From NCBI RefSeq assembly GCF_026212465.1, contig NC_080051.1:14305335-14369334 (forward strand): DNA of 64,000 bases, read 5' to 3'. Shown here one piece after another: positions 34,240-46,778 of the stretch. The notes under the pieces are model-generated. The model searched no databases and was not told the origin of the DNA. It saw nothing but the letters and a program-made list of their open reading frames with translations. The first letter of the stretch is position 1; each line of letters begins with the position of its first letter. The DNA comes from Amaranthus tricolor. Taxonomy: Eukaryota; Streptophyta; Magnoliopsida; Caryophyllales; Amaranthaceae. The translations under genes and the position numbers were made by a program.

Positions 34240-35740
34240 TTGTAACAGGAGCAGCATCTCGATACATAATTAACATTTAATAATAATGTTTAATACAAAA
34301 TTTTTGCGAAACTCTCAAAATGCCAAATTGTTAAAAACTTTGAATCATAAAAAACTGAAACTGTTTAAAACAAAAGTAAAATATTACATCTGATAGCTCA
34401 AAATGAAAAAAAAAAATACATCATCATCAAGTCATCAATAAAGATAAAAAAGCAGCTAAGTTCTTGATAAATAGTAATTGCTGTGGCCTGGATCGGAACT
34501 TGAACTAAATCCTGCAAAATGCTGTCATCCATGATACAGATGACAACCGATTGAATTGGTTAGCGCTTAATGCTGAACATAACTTCATATCCAGCTCAAA
34601 ATACGGAAATTATACGCTACATTTACAAAATAATAATTTAAGTACGAACTTATAATTAATTGACATCACCGTATACTTTTACCATATTCTTTTTCTGTTT
34701 TATACTTTTAAGTCATTAAGATATCATTCTCGATCCTGACAGAAGTACGTTACTGCCACTTCTACAATTCGGTAATCTTAACACTTAAGTAAGTTCATTT
34801 GGTTAATACTCATAGCCGTACCATGCATCATAGCATCAAAACTAATCCTGTTTATCACTTTTCAACAAGCACATCAATATGACACCTGATATATGTAAGG
34901 GTCTGGTTAGGTGAGGACTGTAGTCCTAAACCCTAATTGTGGTGGGAGTCGTTACCCCTCCAATACAATTTATGCTCGAGCTCTACAACATAGGTAGCTA
35001 ACCCCCTGTCTTACACCGCATTTTACGTGCCGGCCAACACGGGCGCCGAGATTTTACATGCCGGTCAATGGTTCGACATTTCCTTACTATCAGGGTCATT
35101 CAATCAATATTCAATCACATAAGTACATCACATTTTTATTATTACAATTGACATTGACCTTTATGTCTTTATACATTCATTATTAAATATTTACACATTA
35201 ATTTTATTTATAACTTTATTTTTAATAGTTCGCTAAATTCACACTAATAACTTAATATTCAATTTATAGTCTCCAAATTAATATTTTCCACAAGTAGCTA
35301 CTAAAATCAATTTCTTTTTAAAAAAGTTCCCAGAATCAACATTTCCAACCTTACAATAAATAAAACTTTATTCTCTTCAAAAAAAAAAAATCAAATACTC
35401 TAGTTAAAATTCAAGTTAAAATTGTATCATTTGGATAAATTTCCAAAATTCTACAAGTTCACCAAAAATCAATATTTCAAGTTTAGAAAAATAAGTAAAC
35501 TTATTAGGTTTGCAAATCAACATTCTAGTTGTAAAACAAATAAAACTTATAATTTCACGAAAATCAATATTTCTAGTTTTAACAAAAGTCAAACTTATAA
35601 TTTCCACAAAAGTCAATATTTCTAATTATAAAACAAGTAAAACTTATAATTTTACAAAATCAATATAACACACATAGTTTGAGCGGCAAGTTTACTAAAA
35701 ATACTTTACATCATTTTACATAAATTTTGGTCAAAATAGT
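34240..35740. repeat. LTR-like insertion containing dispersed repeat copy B
   Basis: 34,886-35,094 matches 3,266-3,467 (see copy A). A shared CCGATTGAATTGGTTAGC block lies at ~34,547. 35,430-35,670 holds about four ~58-bp units of the type AATCAATATTTCTAGTTTTA...AAACTTATAATTT. No genes. Confidence 0.5.
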
Positions 35741-35769
35741 TAGCATAGGAGGACGTAAGGAAGGATATG

Positions 35770-36810
35770 GAGACAGATTCGGGATCAAAAAAAGAATAAT
35801 CAAGTACCAATAACTGTCAATAACAAGAAGAAAGGCAGTAAAGGAAGGCCATCCATCCCCTTTCATGAAAAAAAGTTCAAGTCAATTGAAAAAACGAAGA
35901 AGACAAGTTTAGCAGCACTGTCAAAGGCCATGGGAGTTAGCCAAACCACAATTTGCAGATGGAAAAGAAAAAAGTACTTTCGAAAGCACACCAACGCAAT
36001 CAAACCGTTACTTACAGACAAAAATAAACTCGACAGGTTAATTTTTTGTCTTACTAGTTGCATTTTAGATGAGCAAAAAAGCAACTTCACATTTAATGAC
36101 ATGTCAAATGTAGTGAACATAGATGAAGAGTTTTTCTACATTACAAGGACACAACAAACATTTTATCTGACTCCAGATGAAATAGAGCCACATAGAGAAA
36201 TCCAATCTAAAAGATTTGTGCCCAAGATCATGTTTATGTGTGCCGTTGCAAGACCAATCTTCCACTTAGTGCAATACTTGATATAGTGTTTAGAGAGGTG
36301 GCAATACTTGATGGATTTAGCTTCCACTTAGTGCAACAACCTCCTAACTCACTAGATATGCTTGACTTAGGGTTCTTTAGGTCAATACAATCGTTACAAC
36401 ATCAAAAATCAGCATACAACTATGCACAGTTAGTAAACGCAGTGAGTGCAGCATTTGACAATCTACATCCAAATGCATTGAAGTATGTATGGATCACACT
36501 ACAAGCATGTAAAGTTGAGGTTATTAAGAACCTAGGTGGTATAGATTATGACATTCCACACATGAACAAATCAAAACTTGCAAGGGAAGGGAGACTCCCA
36601 CATTGTTTGGGGGTACAAAAGGAAATTATTTACGAGACAATACGTTATCAGGACACAAAGGTGGATGAAACTACATTTGAGTTCATTTTATTTTACTTGG
36701 GGATCAAAGACGAACCATTTTTCCATCAACATCATTTACCAACAGCATCCACAGAAACAACAGCAACACCACACACAACAGCAACCATAGAGCCAACAAC
36801 AACACCATAA
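35770..36810 (+). pseudogene. Mariner-like (plant MLE) transposase remnant
   Basis: KGRPSIPFHEKKFKSI, AALSKAMGVSQTTICRWKRK and RKHTNAIKPLLTDKNKLDRL are the helix-turn-helix region. NVVNIDEEFFYITR holds the first catalytic Asp, then LTPDEIEPHREIQSKRFVPK and MFMCAVARP follow. The frame breaks at ~36,290 and resumes with DGFSFHLVQQPPNSLDMLDL, GFFRSIQSLQHQKSA and YDIPHMNKSKLAREGRLP. The segment with the second Asp is deleted, and the DD39D spacing is lost, so it is inactive. A duplicated TTCCACTTAGTGCAA (36,260; 36,324) marks the scar. The Gln/Thr-rich tail (36,730-36,960) is low complexity. Confidence 0.8.
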
Positions 36811-37329
36811 ACAATATTATCAGCAGAAGCAAGAGATGCAACAGATATTCCAGCAACAAATGAAGCAACAGCACCAACAAAAGAAACAACAGTACCAACC
36901 CCAAATCCATCTACATTAACAGAAGCAGCACTAGGGTGAACACCTGTAACATGTAAATAGGACACACATGAGTATACTTTTGGGTTACCTTTTGTACTCA
37001 CTTTTGGGTTACATTGTTAGGTAAATGTTTAGCTCTAAACACGATGTAGAAATTAAATCATGAAGTTGTTTAACCGTAAACATTTAGAAGGAAATGTCAG
37101 ATTCAACAATTTATTGATGGCTTTAAAAACAAAATGAAAACAAATTCATCTCAGAGAATAAATTGCACTCATCACAGATAACCCAAATCCCATACTAATT
37201 GCCTCCTACATCTGGTAAGAACATAGCCTCCTAAACATAATGTTTGGTGGCTTATGAACTGAAAACCCTAGATTGGTGGCAAAATAAGTGGATTTAGGGA
37301 TTTTGTAGCTATAATCAACTGTTTACCCT

Positions 37330-37745
37330 TAATAAAACATAGGGCAACAAAAACAGAACACGAACATAGACATGCATACCATACAAACCACATAAACAAA
37401 ATCATCATTAGTCATAGAGGAAAGATGTATCCATACGAGAAAATGGGCCTCGAACATCAAAATCAGACACCAAATCATCATCATCCAATGATTCTTCATC
37501 TGAGGAGGGGAACAAGTTCTCAATGTATAGATCTTGAAGATCCAGTTGTAAATCAAACATACCCTGCATTTCTTCATCTTCAGAAGTTATACTTCTTCCC
37601 TAGTTAGGATCCGTTTCAACAGAAGTCGTAGGAGATGGAGGTAGGCGATATAGAAGTCGAACCATGGGTTAGGAGGTCCAATCGTAGAATAACTTTCTTG
37701 GGACGAAGACAACCAAGAAAGACAAGACCTTGGTGACGCCATGTT
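37330..37745 (-). other. Unrecognised minus-strand ORF remnant
   Basis: On minus from 37,743, MASPRSCLSWLSSSQESYST is followed, after a break, by LQLDLQDLYIENLFPSSDEE, SLDDDDLVSDFDV and a stop at ~37,412. It is acidic and probably part of the mariner-like element or a captured gene. No family is recognised. Confidence 0.25.
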
Positions 37746-38129
37746 CGAAAAACCTAGAAAAGTAAAAAACAAACCCAGATCTTAAAAACCCTTAAAATTA
37801 TTAGGGTTTCAAACGAAGATAAAGATGGTGGAAAGAAAATGAAGATGTAGATGATAAAAGTCAAACAGTAAGAATGGGGATGAAGATGAAGATCATTGAA
37901 GAAGATGAAGAAAAAATTAAACGTTGAAGATGAAGATGAGAGAGGGAGAGATAGGGTTTTACTTATAGGTATTAAAAAGGGGGAGAATGATTAAGATTAT
38001 TAGTGTTGAGTTATTTAGTTAATTAGTTTGGGTAAGTAGGGTATATGGGGGTATATTAATACTTACGTGTGCGAACTAAGGGTATGTAGGTAAAAAAAAG
38101 ATTGACAAAAATAGAAATGTAACAATTGA

Positions 38130-38183
38130 TATGGTTTTGCCAAATAAGGAAATTTGACAACTAAATTTGTTCGGAGGGAGTAT
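38130..38183. repeat. Right terminal repeat of the mariner-like element
   Basis: GACAACTAAATTTGTTCGGAGGGAG followed by TA. Inverted, this gives CTCCCTCCGAACAAATTTAG, a typical Stowaway/MLE end. The matching left end was not found upstream of 35,770. Confidence 0.6.
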
Positions 38184-38353
38184 TTGAAAGAAATTACAAA
38201 ATTGGAAAAGGTTTAGGAATTAAAGATGGTTTGAAATGGATAACCAAAGGATTAGAGATTTGAATTGAAAATTCAGAAAAATTAATCAGAAGATTATGAT
38301 TAAGAATTTTGAGTCTATTGCACTAATAATATATTAGTACCACACTAATACGA

Positions 38354-38471
<118 letters not shown>

Positions 38472-39326
38472 GGATATTATCAATGGTACCCCTGTACTAT
38501 AGAAAATATCAATGGTACCCCAGTTAATTTCAATGGTACCCTCGAAGTATATGCTAATTACAACCGTGACAATTAATCATCTTTCCGTTAAATGCCCGTT
38601 AAATATCGAATTTTACCTAACCATGGTTAGTTTCTTCTTCTTCCCTTTTCCCTTTCCTCTTCCTACTCTCCTTCCATGGCTGCTTCATCTCAAGCCCGAC
38701 AATAATCAACCCGAATATGCAGAAAGTACCAGGTGTTTCCTCCACTCCTCCCTATGTCTTCCTTCGTAATTCCCTTTCTTAATATATACTCTTCTCTTCT
38801 TCCTTACTCCAATATTTTACCACTTACTTCTTTCTCTATCTTCCTCTGTTTTTTCCTTTATTATGCAAGCTTTGAGCTTTCTCATTAACGGCTGACTATG
38901 AAACCCTAACCCAATGAAACCCACTTGTAAAACTGTAAATTTGGCTTAATGAAACTTTACCCACATAAAGTTGACCTCTCTCAAAATTCCATTTCTGGGT
39001 CTTTCCTTGATTTGTCAAAGTTTTCTTCTTGCTCTTCATTATCAAGTTTGAATCTTTCCTTCAATTTATTGGATTCTTCTAAGGATTTGAAAGGTGCTCA
39101 TTTTGGGCTTTCTCTCAAAACTTTGGATGTTTCTTTAAATCATTTATCTGGGCAACAAGTTCTTCCATAGGTGTTCTCTCAAGGTTGTGAGAAGTTATCC
39201 CACTTAGATTTAAAGGGGAATAAGTTACAATGAACATTTTCTCTTAATGGGTGTTCTAATTTGGAGTATTTGGATCTTTCTTCCAATAATATATCAAGTT
39301 CCATACCAAATTTTGGGGAAAATTGT

Positions 39327-40460
39327 TGTAACGGCCCGGTTTAAGTGACCCGGAAAATCATATGAAAACATGATTCCGGTTCACAAACGGACACAAAAGA
39401 AAATTCACTTTTACTCGGATTGTCAACGTTCCAACGGTAAAAGGAATATGGTCAACACAGGAAACAACGCCAAGAAAAATAAAACAAGTCAGCGGAAGTC
39501 TTTACATACAACTCAACAAGAGCCCACAGGCCTCTAGACTAGCTAAAAGTTGTACGAGATAAAAAGAAAACGTCAAAAAATTTGGTTACATAAACTGAGT
39601 TATTTCGACTCATTACAAAGTATGTCTAGATTTGATGGTTACGGGTTCTAAGCTGAATCCTCACTCCAGCCCCCTCCTGCAGTCAACCTGCTGCACGTCG
39701 TATGATAACACGTAGCAGGTTCCAAAGAAGAACCAATACACGTCAGAGACTTCATACATATATTAAACAGGTTGAATACAAGCATTGTGTTTACCCTAGC
39801 ATGCAAAGGCTCTAATACATATTCTTTATTCAATATTTCCAATCTTGTAACATTGCCCGTCCTGTTCGGGTCGTACAAGTATAATTTCAAATTTGTTTTG
39901 GTGGAATACACTTGGGAGAGCTAATCCCAAGGCAACCACCTACCTAAGACGTTGCCCGTCCTGTTCGGGTCGCCAAAGGCTAAAGTATGCATACCCCCTT
40001 GGTGACCGTAATGATCCACAACTGCCATGGGAAAAAATAATTTATAATATTCCAAACCATTTGTTAACCCTTTTGGGTAACATAACCAAACGTCAACCCT
40101 TCTGGGTGACAAACACATAAATTCTCAATTTACACTTAATTATTTCATATTATTTGAGGTGTCTAATCCTTATGTGATTACAAATGCCTCGATTAGGAAT
40201 AAAACAACATTACTTGCACAACCATATAAACAGTATGGTCTAAGCGTGTACCTTTGAACGCTGCAAACACACGTTGTTCAAGCACAATTAGAAACGTCAC
40301 GCGATAACATCATACGCGATAAAACTTGTTACCGTTAAAATTAAACCTACTTTATTTCTTGTAATTAACTATGTAAAATAATATAATTTAATATTACTTA
40401 TTTATTTTATTTTATTATATTTTATTTATTTTTAAACCCGATAAATTACAGGGTGTTACA
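39327..40460 (-). repeat. 3' LTR of the gypsy element
   Basis: On minus it begins TGTAACACCCTGTAATTTAT and ends CCGGGCCGTTACA, 1,134 bp. It contains two CCCGAACAGGACGGGCAAYG words (39,860; 39,960). An AT-rich ~80-bp stretch (40,360-40,440) is absent from the right-hand copy. Confidence 0.75.
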
Positions 40461-40641
40461 GACTACCCCCCTTAAAAGAAGTTACGTCCTCGTAACTTGT
40501 ATGGCAACGGAAAACATAGAACACACATGCTATCATAACTATAACTCCACATCATAACTCATGAATAAAACACAACTACCAAATCAAAGATTTAACATTC
40601 CTCGCGCGAAATTCCTATCGCCCTCTACCCCCCTTAAGAAG

Positions 40642-41211
40642 TTACGTCCCCGTAACGCTACTGACCTGAAAAAGGTGAGGGTACTTTTCTCGCATAGCGT
40701 CTTCTGTTTCCCAAGTAGCCGCTTCACGCTCGTGATTTGACCACAGGACTTTTACCATAATTATATCCTTCCGTCGAGTGCTACGGACCTTCTTGTCCAA
40801 GATTCGAACCAGTTGCTCAGGGTAAGACAAAGATGCATCCAAATCTAAAGGTTCAGGATCTAATACATGAGTGGCTGCGGCATGATACCGCTTTAGTTGA
40901 GACACATGAAATACATCATGTACCTTCTCTAAAGAGTTTGGAAGAGCTAACCGATAAGCCACTTTACCCACACGTTCCAAAACTTCATATGGCCCTATGA
41001 ATCGAGGGCTCAACTTTCCCCGAGCACCAAAACGTACTACTCCGCGCATGGGTGATACGCGAAGTAACACCTGTTCTCCCACGGTGAACTCCTCTGGCCG
41101 TCGTTTCAAATCAGCATACGACTTTTGGCGATCATGTGCCGCTTTCAAACGATCCCTTATCAATCGTACCTTCTCATTCATCTGAAACAACAATTCAGGT
41201 CCTAAGGTCAC
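40642..41211 (-). pseudogene. Gypsy integrase C-terminus and chromo-like domain
   Basis: LIRDRLKAAHDRQKSYADLK, VLLRVSPMRGVVRFG, KLSPRFIGPYEVLERVGKVA (the GPY/F module), VFHVSQLKRY, then a chromo-like tail ending VKVLWSNHEREAATWETEDA and MREKYPHLFQ. This continues the integrase frame but is cut from it by one nonsense codon (TAG for Trp in SPVYWDDF) at ~41,232. Chromovirus integrases use this tail to target chromatin. Confidence 0.85.
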
Positions 41212-41229
41212 CGCTTCAGTGAAATCGTC

Positions 41230-42522
41230 CTAATAAACCGGGCTACGACAACGACGCCCATACAAAGCCTCGAATGGGGCCATCTGTATAGAAGCCTGAT
41301 AACTGTTGTTGTAAGAAAACTCAACTAGATCCAAATGTTCATCCCATGACCCTTGCCACTCCATGGCAATAGCGCGTAACATATCTTCCAAAATCTGATT
41401 TGTTCGTTCTGTCTGTCCATCCGTCTGCGGATGAAACGACGTACTATAAAGCAACGTTGTACCCATTGCCTGTTGCAAGGTTTGCCAAAACTGTGACAGA
41501 TATCGTGCGTCTCTATCGGACACAATAGTACGGGGTACACCGTGGAATCGTACGACATACTTAATGTAGGCTCGTGCCAATTGTTCCATTTCCCAGCGAC
41601 AGTTCATAGGGATGAAACGTGCCGATTTAGTCAAACGATCAACTATAACCCATAACGCATCATCACCTGCTTTCGTTCGAGGTAAACCCACAACGAAATC
41701 CATAGAGATATCATCCCACTTCCATATTGGTATCTCTAACGGTTGTAATAACCCTCCTGGTCTCTTATGCTCACTTTTAACCTTCTGACAGGTCAGACAG
41801 CGTGAGACATATTCTGCAATATCCTTCTTCATTGCCGACCACCAAAACATTAACTTGAGATCTTGGTACATCTTGTCACCACCCGGATGTATTGAAAATT
41901 TCGTACAATATGCTTCATCCAGGATACGTTCCTTCAAAGATTCCTCCCCCGTCGGTAAACACCAACGACCCTTGAACCTCAAGCTTCCATCTTCATGGAC
42001 AAGGAATCCCTCTACTGTTCCTTCCCGTGCTTGGTCCTTTAATTTCAAGAGTTTCGGGTCTTTATCCTGAGAATTCAAAATTTCCTCAAAGAACGAAGGT
42101 CGAATAGCCAAGGCATTCAGACATCCCTGTAGTTCACCTTTACGTACCACTTCCAAGTTCAGTCTAGCAAAATCCCAATGCAACTCTTCAACTCCGCCCA
42201 AGGCAGACAGCGAGTGACTAGACTTCCTACTCAAAGCATCGGCCACCAAGTTCGCTCGCCCCTCATGATATATGAACTCCAGATCATAATCTGTCATCAA
42301 CTCTAACCACCGACGTTGTCGCATGTTTAAGTCAGGTTGTGTATAGAGATATTTCAGACTCTGGTGATCAGTGTAAATCCTACACTTAACGCCATACAAG
42401 TAATGCCGCCATATCTTGAGAGCGGATACTATGGCGGCTAACTCCGGATCATGGGTCAGATAATTAACTTCATGTACTTTCAGTTGTCGTGATGCATAAG
42501 CAATCACCTTACGGTCCTGCAT
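41230..42522 (-). pseudogene. Gypsy RNase H and integrase
   Basis: RNase [37 protein letters not shown] and ADALSRK. Integrase: zinc finger ending C-x-x-C (CLTCQKVK), [15 protein letters not shown] (first Asp), [14 protein letters not shown] (second Asp), and [18 protein letters not shown] (catalytic Glu). The 430-codon frame is open but lacks its natural start, joined upstream to RT only through a small deletion and frameshift at ~42,510, where the first RNase H Asp should lie. Confidence 0.9.
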
Positions 42523-43243
42523 TAGAACACAACCAAAACGACTTAGGGTCAGGTAGAGTAAGAACAGGGGCCGTAGTTAACTTTTCCTTCAAAGTCATGA
42601 AGGCCTGTTCGCATTCTGCAGTCCATTCGAACTTCTTCTCTTTCTTCATTAACGAGGTCATGGGCCGAGCAATACGCGAGAAATCCTTAACAAAACGACG
42701 GTAATACCCGGCCAAATCTAGGAAACTTCGTACCTCGGTGACGTTCTTGGGTGACGGCCAACTTCGAACCGCCTCCACCTTTACCGGATCCACCGAAATA
42801 CCTTCCTTAGAGACAAAATGACCCAAAAATGATACCTTGTCCATCCAAAATTCACACTTTGACAATTTCGCGTACAACTTATTTTCTCGCAGGGTTTGCA
42901 GGACAAATCGTAGATGTTCCTGATGTTCTTCTCGGTCCTTCGAATAGACCAATATGTCATCGATAAAGATAACGTTGAATTTATCCAAGTACGCACTAAA
43001 CACTTGGTTCATTAAGCACATGAACGCGGCTGGAGCATTTGTCAACCCAAACGGCATCACGGTGAACTTATAGTGTCCATAACGTGTTCTGAAAGCGGTT
43101 TTATGTATATCCCCTTCAGCTATTCTTAGCTGATGATAACCCGGTCTTAAGTCAATCTTCGAAAAGATCCCGGCTCCTCTCAATTGATCAAATAAGTCAT
43201 CTATCCGGGGCAACGGCTGCAAACACACGTTGTTCAAGCACAA
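42509..43243 (-). pseudogene. Gypsy reverse transcriptase, 5'-truncated
   Basis: [45 protein letters not shown], the catalytic [28 protein letters not shown] and [18 protein letters not shown]. The usual upstream residues are replaced by LTR-derived sequence: the frame starts in TGCTTGAACAACGTGTGTTTGCAGC, which also occurs in the left LTR (~40,258-40,290). Confidence 0.9.
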
Positions 43244-44873
43244 TTAGAATTTCGCCCTCTTATGAAACGAGGTCCTAAATAACACACACACAAAACGATC
43301 ACGTATTAGACCGTGTTTAAACATTTAATCCACTCAATACCATTAAAATATCACTAAGACTTGATAATTTCAAATGTTTTCATCAAACTCCCAATAGTTC
43401 CAAATTTTTTACATTCTGACCAGAAACTTTTATGGCCATTTCGGACAGTTTAGAAAATTCAAATTAAAAATCCGACTTCACCGCTGCGTCCGGAACGCAT
43501 CAATTACCTTGGGTACCAAATTTCATAATTTCTAGCATCCAATTACTATTTTTAATTATTTTAAGCGTTTTCACGAGTTTTAAAACGCTTCGGTTAAATA
43601 AAACAACAACGAAACACACCCAACGCTCGGATCGGGGCGCCACTATCGAGGCAGCAGCTGCTGTCCAAAATTCCTTTTACTTTAATTATTTTTATTTTAT
43701 ATTATTTTTTTTTCTATTTAAATTATTTAATCCTTTTTAAATCTCATTACCAAGATACACTTAACCGAAACCGAATTTACATTCTACTAAAATAAAACAA
43801 ACAAAACCAATTCTCCTATCACACAACCACTTGATATTTCCACACATCTAACAATACACAAAATCCCATCAACAATCTAAACCATCATCAAAAACATAAA
43901 GCTAGCAACTTAAGACATACTCATCCACAAGATCCTTTAAGAGCACTTAAAATTTCATAAACCATGATAATAAAATTAAATACTTGATTCTCTTATCAAA
44001 TTAAAATTTTGTAGAGAATCATATATCATCATTTTTGAATCAAAACATATATATAAGGACAATCCTTTAAACAAATCAAATTTTGTTAAAGGATTTATAA
44101 ACTCTTGGATACCTACATTACTTAATTCGTACACTTAAAATTTCTTCTAACAAACTAAAATCTTGCTAGAGAAATATAAATCGTAAAATAAATCCATTTT
44201 AACCTTTGAATAGACTTTATTCTTATAACAAATTTAAACTTTGTTAAAGAATGCAAATCAAGGAAAATTTTATATAATAGAAATAGGATTTAATCCTTTT
44301 AACAAACCAATTTTATCAAATGATTATTAAAGAAAACTTATATAAAATACTCAATCCTCCTAATAAGTCATAGGATATCATCATAAAAAGAAAGAAGATT
44401 ATGTAATCCCATACTAAAATTTCTTATAAATAAAAATACTAATTAACAACTTAACATACCCTTTGATTAGAAGATTGGATTGAGCAAAGAAAATATATAT
44501 TTTTTTTCTTCTTGAGTGCCGAAACCAAGAACACAAGGGGAAAAATTTCTGAATTTTTTTCTCACTAAGAAGATTAAAAATGTGATTAGGAATGTGAGGA
44601 ATTCAAATTGAAGCTTAAGGATTAATAGGGAAATTAAGGACCAATTTAATTACTCCTAATTACACCATTATGAGAGGAGTTACAAGACTCCTCCCATACT
44701 CACCCAAACCGGCAGCCCTTCACCTCCCTTCCATAATTTTTTTGTTATTAATTGAGTAATTATTATACTTTTGTTAAAACAGCAAGAAACGTCACGCGAT
44801 AACATCGTACGCGATAAAACTTGTTACCGTTAAAATTAAACCTACTAAACCCGATAAATTACGGGGTGTTACA
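43214..44873 (-). repeat. Rearranged 5' LTR region of the gypsy element
   Basis: On minus, 44,873-44,785 matches the LTR start (TGTAACACCCCGTAATTTAT to ATCGCGTGACGTTTCT). Then ~1.54 kb of sequence absent from the left LTR follows (AT-rich, with a GC-rich block at 43,620-43,665). The match resumes at 43,246-43,214 (CTAATTGTGCTTGAACAACG) before jumping straight into RT. Confidence 0.6.
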
Positions 44874-45206
44874 ATTGTCCTAACTTGAAGTACCTTGATT
44901 TATCTTCAAATACATTTAATGGAAGAATTGATGATAATGTACTTGTTGGGTGTAACAGTTTGAGCTTCTTGAATGTCTCTGAAACTTGAAGCAGCCATTA
45001 AAGGAGAGCAGGAAGAGGAAAGGGAAAAGGGAAGAAGAAGAAACTAACCATGGTTAGGTTAAATTCAAAATTTAACGGGCATTTAATGAAAAAATGATTA
45101 ATAGTGTCACGGTTGTAATTAGCATATACTTGGGGGGTACCATTGAAATTAACTAGGGTACCATTGATATTTTACTATAGTACAGGGGTACCATTGATAA
45201 TATCCC

Positions 45207-45207
<1 letters not shown>

Positions 45208-45252
<45 letters not shown>
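45208..45252. repeat. (AAT)n microsatellite right of the Pack-MULE
   Basis: 15 units, abutting the Pack-MULE end and followed by the RTE LINE. Confidence 0.95.
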
Positions 45253-45254
<2 letters not shown>

Positions 45255-45269
45255 CCTCTTTAATTTTAT

Positions 45270-46778
45270 TTTGAGTACACATAAGATGCCAGAAGAATGG
45301 AGGAATAGTACACTAATACCACTGTTTAAAAACAAAAGCAATGCGCAAGTATGCAGGAACTATAAAGGTATCAAACTTCTAAACCACACATTGAAATTGT
45401 GGGAAAGAATGATAGAGAGGAGAATTAGACAGGAAACGGTGATTAGAAAGAACAAATTCGGTTTTACGCCAAGAAAATAACCCATGGAGGCAATTCATGT
45501 TTTGAGGAGACTGATGGAGAAATATATGGAGCGAAAGAAGGATATGCATATGGACTATGGTATTCATTGCCTTGGAGAAAGCGTATGATAGCATACCACG
45601 ACGTATCATCTGAGATAGCCTCAAGGCTAGAGGTATTTCTTCAGTGTATATTGAGGCTATACGGGATATGTATGACAGAGTTTCGACTAACATTCAAACA
45701 CCGGTGGGGATAACAGAGCCTTTTCCGGTTAAAGTTGGACTACATTAGGGATCGGCTCTAAGCCCTTTCATTTTTACTATCATTATGGAAGAGATTTCTA
45801 AATCTATTTGGGAGACAGTACCGTGGTGCATGATATTCACTGACGACATGGTACTGGTAGGAGGTTAGTAATAAATTGGATGAATGGAGGGAAGCTTTAG
45901 AAGGTAAAAGGGTTGCGCATTATTCGTACGAAGACCGAGTATTTGCGCTGTGACTTTAGTGGGACATCACCAGTAGGTGAACCAAAGGTGTCCATTGATG
46001 AAGCAATTGTTAAAAGTACGACCAAGTACAAATATTTGGGATCGAGCATTCAAAGGGATAGAGAGATTGACGCAGATGTAAATCATCGTATAGATGCGGG
46101 TTGGCTGAAGTGGCAAGCATGAGATGGCCTGTAAAGAACATTTTTGAACATAAGATGAAAGTTACAGAAATGCATATGCTGAGGTGGATGTGTGGGCACA
46201 CATTGATGGATCGAATTAGGAACCAAGAGTTTAGGGACAAACTAGGGGTAGCCCCCATTTCTAGAAAAATGCGCGAAAATAGATTGAGGTGGTTTGGACA
46301 TGTGCAAAGAAGGACTTTCGACGCCCCTATGAAGAGGGTAGAAAACATTATAGTAGAGGGTAAGAGGAGTCAAGGAAGACCCAGGAGAACTTGGTATGAG
46401 CAAATAAAATTTGACATGCGTGAGTTAAACCTCTTTGAGGGTCTGACTAGGGATAGGGGTAGTTGGGGGCGCCATACCCATGTGTTTAGACTACTGATGT
46501 CCTCTTAGATTACCTTTTGGTGTTCTTGCCCTCTTGCTTCTCTCATTTCTTTATTATTAGTTTTTTTGTTTTCTTTTATTTTGTAGTTGGTTTTACTCAT
46601 TTATTTTATTTAAAGGCTTTTCATTTATCTTTCCTGTATAATTGCGTCTTTTTATCTTTCTCAATTTGGGGGACTCTTTTGGCCGCGCTCTCTTTTATAG
46701 GTATGAGTTGCCGCCGTCCTTCCTTATCCAGACCCTGTCCATAGTTTTTCTATGAGCGGGATACATTAGGTAGAATGA

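Larger units (their letters stand above)
39327..44873 (-). mobile_element. Ty3/gypsy (chromovirus-like) element, deleted
   Basis: Ends TGTAAC at 39,327 and GTTACA at 44,873, with the 5-bp target duplication ATTGT on both sides (39,322-39,326; 44,874-44,878). The pol order on minus is RT (43.2-42.5 kb), RNase H-integrase (42.5-41.2 kb) and chromo-like tail (41.2-40.6 kb). Gag, protease and the RT start are missing. A polypurine tract (reverse complement of CTACCCCCCTTAAAAG at ~40,464) precedes the 3' LTR, and a near-copy lies at ~40,626. The right-hand LTR is rearranged. Confidence 0.9.
38969..44990 (+). pseudogene. BRI1-like LRR receptor fragment, split by gypsy element
   Basis: Coding similarity runs 38,969-39,326 and resumes at 44,879-44,988. 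Left part: VDLSQNSISGSFLDLSKFSS, LKTLDVSLNHLSGQQV, CEKLSHLDLKGNKLQ, CSNLEYLDLSSNNISSSIPN. Right part: PNLKYLDLSSNTFNGRIDDN, then CNSLSFLNVSET and a stop. The spacing of LRR units and wording match the early ectodomain of BRI1/BRL brassinosteroid receptors. Removing the gypsy element and one ATTGT copy restores the frame exactly. Two in-frame stops (39,168-39,170 and ~39,229) and the absence of signal peptide, island domain and kinase show it is a captured fragment, not a gene. Confidence 0.8.

Noticed and set aside
36704..37001. Val/Leu-rich minus-strand ORFs
   Set aside because: Antisense of the Gln/Thr-rich low-complexity tail of the mariner remnant.
43247..44783. The extra 1.54 kb in the right gypsy LTR as a spliced intron
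   Set aside because: The junctions do not show GT-AG on the element strand, so insertion or recombination is more likely than splicing.
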